Assembly: GCA_002085285.1 (NCBI GenBank)
Contig: NATK01000027.1
Coordinates: forward strand, 1 to 11,881
Origin: Candidatus Latescibacteria bacterium 4484_7
GTDB taxonomy: Bacteria; Krumholzibacteriota; Krumholzibacteriia; Krumholzibacteriales; Krumholzibacteriaceae
DNA: 11,881 nucleotides
Direction of reading: 5' to 3'
Every line of letters begins with the position of its first letter. Position 1 is the stretch's first letter. The notes beneath the pieces were generated by a model. The model was not told the origin of the DNA and ran no database searches. It saw nothing but the letters and a program-made list of their open reading frames with translations. The position numbers were made by a program, and so were the translations under genes. This document shows, one piece after another, positions 8,008 to 11,881 of this stretch.

Positions 8008-8020
8008 GACGCGGCGCGTC
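8008..8020. promoter_or_regulatory. Palindromic GC element in the tyrS leader
   Basis: GACGCG-G-CGCGTC is a perfect inverted repeat with a one-base centre. Read on the tyrS strand it begins about 11 nt past the candidate -10 box, so it would lie at or just after the transcription start. It could be an operator, or a 5-bp hairpin at the 5' end of the mRNA. A short, T-poor tail argues against a strong terminator for the preceding operon. Confidence 0.3.
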
Positions 8021-8030
8021 GCGATAGAAG

Positions 8031-8060
8031 ATACTATTACTATGGATGCTGCTTTATCAA
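8031..8060 (-). promoter_or_regulatory. Candidate sigma-70-type promoter of tyrS
   Basis: On the minus strand TTGATA (8060-8055, five of six consensus bases) and TAGTAT (8036-8031, four of six) are 18 bp apart. The -10 box ends 62 bp upstream of the tyrS ATG. It lies just past the stop codon of the membrane-protein gene, so tyrS need not depend on the redox operon's promoter. Confidence 0.4.
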
Positions 8061-8068
8061 CATGAAAA

Positions 8069-9244
8069 TTATACCGAATCTGACAGGAACGCATGAATGA
8101 AAAGTGCAAGAGGCCTGTAAACGGCATGGGCGAACTTGCTGAAAGGAAGGATAAAAACGATCTCCATTCCCAATATTACATGTATTAGAAAAACCATATA
8201 CCCCCAAACTGTCCCTCTCGGAAGGTAGATTGCGATTTCGAGTGCGAACCCCGTGATACCCGCGAGAAACATCAACCAAAGGAAGAGCCAGTCGGAGGAG
8301 AGTGAATGCGAATGATACTTATCGACCTTTTTATATCTCCATGCAAGCGCGAGGCTCGTTCCGTAGACGAGCAAAATCCCTGCGAGTGTCCCAAGAAGTC
8401 TTGGTGGATTCCATAGAGGCACTGGCTGCCCCGGATCCTTCCCCACCGTGAGAAGTATGATATAGTCTAGGGCTGTCGCAGTGCCTAGCCCGATAAATCC
8501 CCACATGATCGACCAGTGAACGAACCACCGCGCCCTGTACCACGGCGTCTTGGGTTCTTCCTCGCAATCCCTATAGCGGTTTTCCAGCGTCATCTCCTCT
8601 ATGACGTACTTGACGGCGCTCCAGAAGCGTGCGAAGATGCCTCTATCCGACTCCTTTTTCTCTCTTGAAGGCAACTTCACGCCGGCAGAGACCTTCTTCG
8701 TCATCATGCCTATTCCCACAAACGCCGCTATGGCGGCGAGGATAATGACAATTATCCCCGTCGTGTGTATAACCTCAAACGGTATGAACCCCTGAAGCTT
8801 GTCCGTGCTGAAGAAGGAGGGCTTTTCGAATATCATCGGGCCACTTTTCGAAAGCATGATCACGCCGAAGATAATTGTGAGAAAAGCCATAAATACAGTT
8901 GTAAACAACTTTGAAGTATATAAAAGTCTTGCAACCCCGAGAGGTTCGAAGGACGAAATCGCATACCTTCTCGCAGATGCCATGAATTCGCCCGGTTCGG
9001 CCTGCCTGGGGCAGGTGTCCGAACATTCTCCGCAGTAGTAACAGAGCCACAGCTCTTTACTCGATATCATCAGCTCCTCGGCACCTATCTGGGCATACCT
9101 TATTATCCTTCTAGGAAATGTCGTATCGTCCTTGGAGAGAGGGCAAACAGCAGTGCACGTGCCGCAGTTGAAACACGCACTTATATCGAAGGCTCCGAAC
9201 TTCTTAACCTTCTCTATGAAACCCGGCTTTACCTGAACGCTCAC
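8069..9244 (-). CDS. QmoC/HdrC-HdrE-like quinone-interacting membrane iron-sulfur protein
   Basis: A 391-residue fusion of an HdrC-type ferredoxin domain and a membrane cytochrome-b-like domain, the architecture of QmoC. Two complete CxxCxxCxxxCP motifs, Cys24-27-30-34 and Cys68-71-74-78, would bind two 4Fe-4S clusters on the cytoplasmic side. After about residue 105 come roughly six hydrophobic segments (about 112-131, 158-180, 240-262, 283-302, 318-340, 346-367). His160, His243 and His355 lie in or at the ends of helices and are candidate haem b ligands. The likely job is to pass electrons between the Hdr-like flavoproteins encoded upstream and membrane quinones. The GTG start overlaps the stop of the winged-helix gene by 4 nt (GTGA), indicating translational coupling. 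The symbol qmoC is withheld because no sulfate-reduction genes are visible and the flavoprotein partner is HdrA-like rather than clear QmoB. Confidence 0.85.
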   Translation of the reverse strand: MSVQVKPGFIEKVKKFGAFDISACFNCGTCTAVCPLSKDDTTFPRRIIRYAQIGAEELMISSKELWLCYYCGECSDTCPRQAEPGEFMASARRYAISSFEPLGVARLLYTSKLFTTVFMAFLTIIFGVIMLSKSGPMIFEKPSFFSTDKLQGFIPFEVIHTTGIIVIILAAIAAFVGIGMMTKKVSAGVKLPSREKKESDRGIFARFWSAVKYVIEEMTLENRYRDCEEEPKTPWYRARWFVHWSIMWGFIGLGTATALDYIILLTVGKDPGQPVPLWNPPRLLGTLAGILLVYGTSLALAWRYKKVDKYHSHSLSSDWLFLWLMFLAGITGFALEIAIYLPRGTVWGYMVFLIHVILGMEIVFILPFSKFAHAVYRPLALFIHAFLSDSV

Positions 9245-9588
9245 TTGCTGGTCTCCTTGTCTTCCTTCAAAGCGTACTCGGCATAATCGCCCTTGTCCTG
9301 CACTTCCACCACGAAGCCGTACTTTTTCAATGCCATCAAGTGCCAGAAAACGGTGTTCGTTGTTAGGTCAACCTTCTTGCTAAGCTCGGGAACGGTCATA
9401 GGCTCCTCTTTAAGCCCCTCCATTATCTTTTTGCGGATCTTGTTCTGCGCGGTATGCCAGCGTGTCAATTCCTTCGGCACACCACCACGCGACTCGCGAA
9501 ATACATCGAGAGGCTTTTTCTCTTTCTTCCTATCCTCTTTGCTGCTCTTTTTCTCTTCGTTCATCACCGTTACCTCAAAACGAATCAT
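9241..9588 (-). CDS. Small winged-helix (ArsR-like fold) DNA-binding protein inside the redox operon
   Basis: A 115-residue protein. Residues 11-25 are a highly charged, Lys-rich tail. Residues about 48-108 are a winged helix-turn-helix: IRKKIMEGLKEEPMTVPELS, then VDLTTNTVFWHLMALKKYGF as turn and recognition helix, then a short wing VVEVQDKGDYAEYAL. There are no cysteines and no effector domain, so it does not look like a metal or redox sensor. The ATG at 9588 overlaps the hdrA stop by 4 nt (ATGA), and the end overlaps the next gene by 4 nt. An internal ATG at 9564 has GAGG 8 nt upstream and may be the true start. The position suggests a regulator of this operon or a protein made in step with the complex; the role is inference. 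Confidence 0.8.
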   Translation of the reverse strand: MIRFEVTVMNEEKKSSKEDRKKEKKPLDVFRESRGGVPKELTRWHTAQNKIRKKIMEGLKEEPMTVPELSKKVDLTTNTVFWHLMALKKYGFVVEVQDKGDYAEYALKEDKETSK

Positions 9589-11555
9589 CCATCCAGCGGT
9601 TCATCCGATGTGAATGCATCGATCATCGCATCGTACTGATCGAGCCTCCAGCCTGCTACCTGTATAGCCCTCGTAGGGCATACTGCAACGCAGATTCCGC
9701 ATCCGGCACAAAGTGCAGCATTGACCTTTGCCCGCTTCACCTTCTGACCGTTTATCTCCATTTCCACCAGTTCCACCGCGCCCTCGTACGGACACTCTTC
9801 GACGCATTTGCCCGTTCCCTCGCACTTTTCCAGGTCAACCTGCGCGACAAAGGGGTCGAGACTTATCTCGCCGGCACTGAGCAGAGCCGACGACTTCACC
9901 GCCGCCGCTGCCGCAGCCGCGCTGCTCTCCGTGATGTCCATAGGAGCCTGGGAGGTGCCTGCAATCATTATTCCCGTCGTGGCGAGCTCCACGGGCCTAA
10001 GCTTCGGATGAACCTCCTGGAGGAAACCATCCGAGCTGCGCGGGAGTTTGAGAATTTCGACCAGGTTGCCAATATCGTGAGGAACCATCCCGGTGGATAG
10101 CACCACGAGATCTGCCGGGATCGACAACTCTTCACCGAACGTCAACGAGTCTTTTACTCTAACGACCAAAGGCGAATCGCCGCCTGCTGCCTTTTCGACC
10201 ACGGGCGGAGTATGTCCATCGTAGCGGAAGAATGTGACTCCTTCATTCGAGGCATCCATATAGTAATCCTCGTGACCCCTTCCGTATGTACGAATATCCT
10301 GATAGAGCTCGAATATGTTGATTTCTGGATACTTCTTCCTCAACTCAAGCGCCATCTGAAGTGTTGCCGTACAGCAGACCCTCGAGCAGTACTCGTTGAT
10401 CCTGCCGTTCGGGCCCGGCTTGTTGACCCCTTCGATCTGCCGGCTCCCCACGCAGTGGATGAGGCAAACGTTCTTCACCTTGCGCTCGTTCGACAGACGT
10501 ATCTCCCCGCCCGTCGGGCCCTCATCGTCGAGCATCCTGATCAATTGGGGCAGGGTAATAACCTCGGGGAATTCCTCATAGCCGTACTCTCCGCGCGCAG
10601 GAGTGTAGTGATCGAAGCCCGTTGCAAGGATTATCGCGCCGGCACTTATCTCGAGCTCTTCATCTCTGTCGTTGAGGACTATTCCTTCCCCGCCTGCAGC
10701 CTCAACGCATTTGCCGCACTTCGTACAGGTCTTCCAGTCTATTGCGAGTTTATTGGGAAATGCCCTGCCATATGTTCTGTATATAGCTTTCCTTTTTACT
10801 ATGTTGTATTCGAACTCGTTATCCGTTGTCTCAGGGCACGCATCTATGATCGCCTTTTCCGTCTCGGCATCGAATTCCTTCGTCACCCCTCTCGGAGCGA
10901 TCTTTACCTTCAATTTGAAATTACCCACGTAGCCAGAGACATCGGTGATCTCCGTCCCTGTGTATATCTTTATGTTCTTATCTGCCGTCACCTCATCGAT
11001 CAGTGAATCGAGGAGATCCTTGGCTTTTTCGCCCGTTGGGAGCCCGCTCACCCCGCCGCCCACAACCACTATGTGTTTGCTCACCTTTACCTTGGGTGCT
11101 TCGAGAGGCTTCTGGAGTCTCGATTTGCCCAAGGCGGCGGCAATGAGTTTTATCGCCTTTCTGGTAGCACCTTCCTTATCAGATTTACTGACCCAGCTCA
11201 CCTGCTCACGAATATTGACATTCTCATACAGGTACGGGTTGAGCCCCGCCCTCATAAGCGCACCGCGGAAGGTGAGGTCGTGAAGGCTCGGGGAACACGC
11301 AGCCACAATCACTCTGTTGAGTTTTTCCTTCTTTATATCCTCGATAATGAGATTCTGCCCCGGGTCGGAGCACATGAAAATATAGTCCCTGGAAACCACA
11401 ACATTGGGGAGCTTTGCGATCGTCTCGGCGACACGCTTGACGTCGACGACATCGGAGATGTTGCCGCCGCAGTGACAGACATAGACGCCTATCCTCGGCT
11501 CGCTCATGTCCGTCATTGTCAGATTAGCCTCGTTATTCGCATTATCTTCGTTCAT
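9585..11555 (-). CDS. hdrA: HdrA-like flavo-iron-sulfur subunit with shortened FAD domain
   Basis: A 656-residue homologue of heterodisulfide reductase subunit A, the flavoprotein that gathers and can bifurcate electrons in the cytoplasm. The N-terminal domain has the HdrA cysteine set: VCHCGGNI (Cys27, 29), MCSDPGQ (Cys62) and AACSPSLHD (Cys87). The FAD domain has GGGVSG (166-171), RKAIYR (255-260), GAIILATGFD (306-314), the conserved CSRVCC (390-395) and GIMIAGTSQAPMDITES. Ferredoxin-type sites are Cys277-280-283 with Ala287 in fourth place, Cys578-Thr581-Cys584-Cys588, and a complete Cys616-619-622-626. After GGGVSGL the protein jumps to PTGEKAKDLLDSL; family members carry about 34 more residues there, including the FAD-ribose acidic residue and a GG motif. 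The start at 11555 has a poor ribosome binding site; ATGs at 11516 and 11507 are alternatives. It lies 20 bp after another HdrA-like gene. Confidence 0.87.
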   Translation of the reverse strand: MNEDNANNEANLTMTDMSEPRIGVYVCHCGGNISDVVDVKRVAETIAKLPNVVVSRDYIFMCSDPGQNLIIEDIKKEKLNRVIVAACSPSLHDLTFRGALMRAGLNPYLYENVNIREQVSWVSKSDKEGATRKAIKLIAAALGKSRLQKPLEAPKVKVSKHIVVVGGGVSGLPTGEKAKDLLDSLIDEVTADKNIKIYTGTEITDVSGYVGNFKLKVKIAPRGVTKEFDAETEKAIIDACPETTDNEFEYNIVKRKAIYRTYGRAFPNKLAIDWKTCTKCGKCVEAAGGEGIVLNDRDEELEISAGAIILATGFDHYTPARGEYGYEEFPEVITLPQLIRMLDDEGPTGGEIRLSNERKVKNVCLIHCVGSRQIEGVNKPGPNGRINEYCSRVCCTATLQMALELRKKYPEINIFELYQDIRTYGRGHEDYYMDASNEGVTFFRYDGHTPPVVEKAAGGDSPLVVRVKDSLTFGEELSIPADLVVLSTGMVPHDIGNLVEILKLPRSSDGFLQEVHPKLRPVELATTGIMIAGTSQAPMDITESSAAAAAAAVKSSALLSAGEISLDPFVAQVDLEKCEGTGKCVEECPYEGAVELVEMEINGQKVKRAKVNAALCAGCGICVAVCPTRAIQVAGWRLDQYDAMIDAFTSDEPLDG

Positions 11556-11575
11556 GTTCCTACGATCAACACTCC

Positions 11576-11881
11576 CTATTCGCTGATCTCAATATCACCT
11601 GTTTTCGCCGTTTCCTTGCCCTCGCTGTGGTTTCGAATGTATATCGCCGCCTCCATAGCCGCGGCACCCGCCTCGACGATCGAATCGGGGATATCCTTTG
11701 GCCCGGACGCCGTGCCGGCGACGAAAACGCCATCCATGATCGTCCTCGACGGAAATAGCTTCGCCTGAGGAGTATTCACGAACTCATCCTCGCCCCTGTC
11801 TATATCGATCACGCTCCTCGGATCCCAGTTCGGGATGATCGCCGGAGTCAGGACCACCACGTCGTGCTTTCTCTCCTCCAC
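11576..11881 (-). CDS. C-terminal part of an HdrA/QmoA-like FAD-dependent oxidoreductase (5' end outside window)
   Basis: The frame is open to the window edge and gives about 101 residues. They match the end of the FAD domain of HdrA/QmoA-type proteins: DVVVLTPAIIPN, then FVNTPQAKLFPSRT and GVFVAGTASGPKDIPDSIVEAGAAAMEAAIYIR, in which VFVAGT-x-x-GP and the Ala-rich helix contact FAD. It ends with a short acidic tail (GDIEISE) and no ferredoxin motif. The first visible codon is a GTG within conserved sequence, so it is not a start. The gene is 20 bp upstream of the hdrA-like gene on the same strand, so two HdrA-related flavoproteins sit in tandem, as QmoA and QmoB do. Whether it is closer to QmoA or to an HdrA cannot be decided from this part. 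Confidence 0.8.
   Translation of the reverse strand: MEERKHDVVVLTPAIIPNWDPRSVIDIDRGEDEFVNTPQAKLFPSRTIMDGVFVAGTASGPKDIPDSIVEAGAAAMEAAIYIRNHSEGKETAKTGDIEISE

Noticed and set aside
7969..8068. T-box riboswitch in front of tyrS
   Set aside because: The gap is only 100 bp, no T-box sequence or antiterminator is seen, and part of it is taken up by the candidate promoter.
9898..9930. Run of seven Ala residues in the HdrA-like protein as a repeat expansion
   Set aside because: An Ala-rich helix at this place (after ITES) is usual in HdrA-type FAD domains, so it is not a notable expansion.
10212..11006. Plus-strand open frame of 264 codons
   Set aside because: It is antisense to the HdrA-like gene, whose cysteine motifs and conserved segments fix the real frame.
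11576..11881. Reading this as a complete 101-residue gene
   Set aside because: The first codon is a GTG at the very edge of the window and lies inside a conserved stretch of a larger flavoprotein, so the gene continues outside.

Overview
The window is bacterial DNA that looks like it comes from an anaerobic, Gram-negative-type organism. Support for this is a heterodisulfide-reductase/Qmo-like electron-transfer cluster with many 4Fe-4S motifs, a Wzz-type chain-length protein, a probable lipoprotein and exported beta-propeller proteins. AGGAGG-type ribosome binding sites and GTG/TTG starts are used freely. I cannot assign a species. An uncultured Desulfobacterota-like or related anaerobe is plausible, but that is inference.

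Layout. A 32-residue protein tail lies at 1-99 (+). It converges on a minus-strand group at 5107-228: a Wzz/GumC-type polysaccharide co-polymerase, a probable lipoprotein M61-type metallopeptidase, and an exported protein built of about 14 Reg_prop repeats (two predicted seven-bladed propellers) with no kinase or Y_Y_Y domain. A 405-bp intergenic region (5108-5512) holds nested short repeats that look like a small mobile-element remnant. It separates the Wzz gene from a divergent GT4 glycosyltransferase (5513-6688, +). That gene converges on tyrS (7968-6733, -), which appears to have its own promoter.

Upstream of tyrS is a tightly packed minus-strand redox operon that runs off the right edge. 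In transcription order it encodes the C-terminus of an HdrA/QmoA-like flavoprotein (from beyond 11881 to 11576), a complete HdrA-like protein (11555-9585), a small winged-helix protein (9588-9241) and a QmoC/HdrC-HdrE-like membrane protein with two 4Fe-4S clusters (9244-8069). The last three genes overlap by 4 nt at each junction. The likely job is electron transfer between a cytoplasmic Hdr-like flavo-iron-sulfur module and the membrane quinone pool. No hdrB, mvhD, apr or dsr gene is visible here.

The most unusual points are four. The HdrA-like protein appears to lack about 34 residues of its FAD-binding Rossmann fold, cut out in frame. Two of its ferredoxin motifs each lack one canonical cysteine. 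A DNA-binding protein is embedded in the translationally coupled operon. A double-propeller sensor-like protein stands alone without a signalling domain. No RNA gene, CRISPR array or intact insertion sequence was found.
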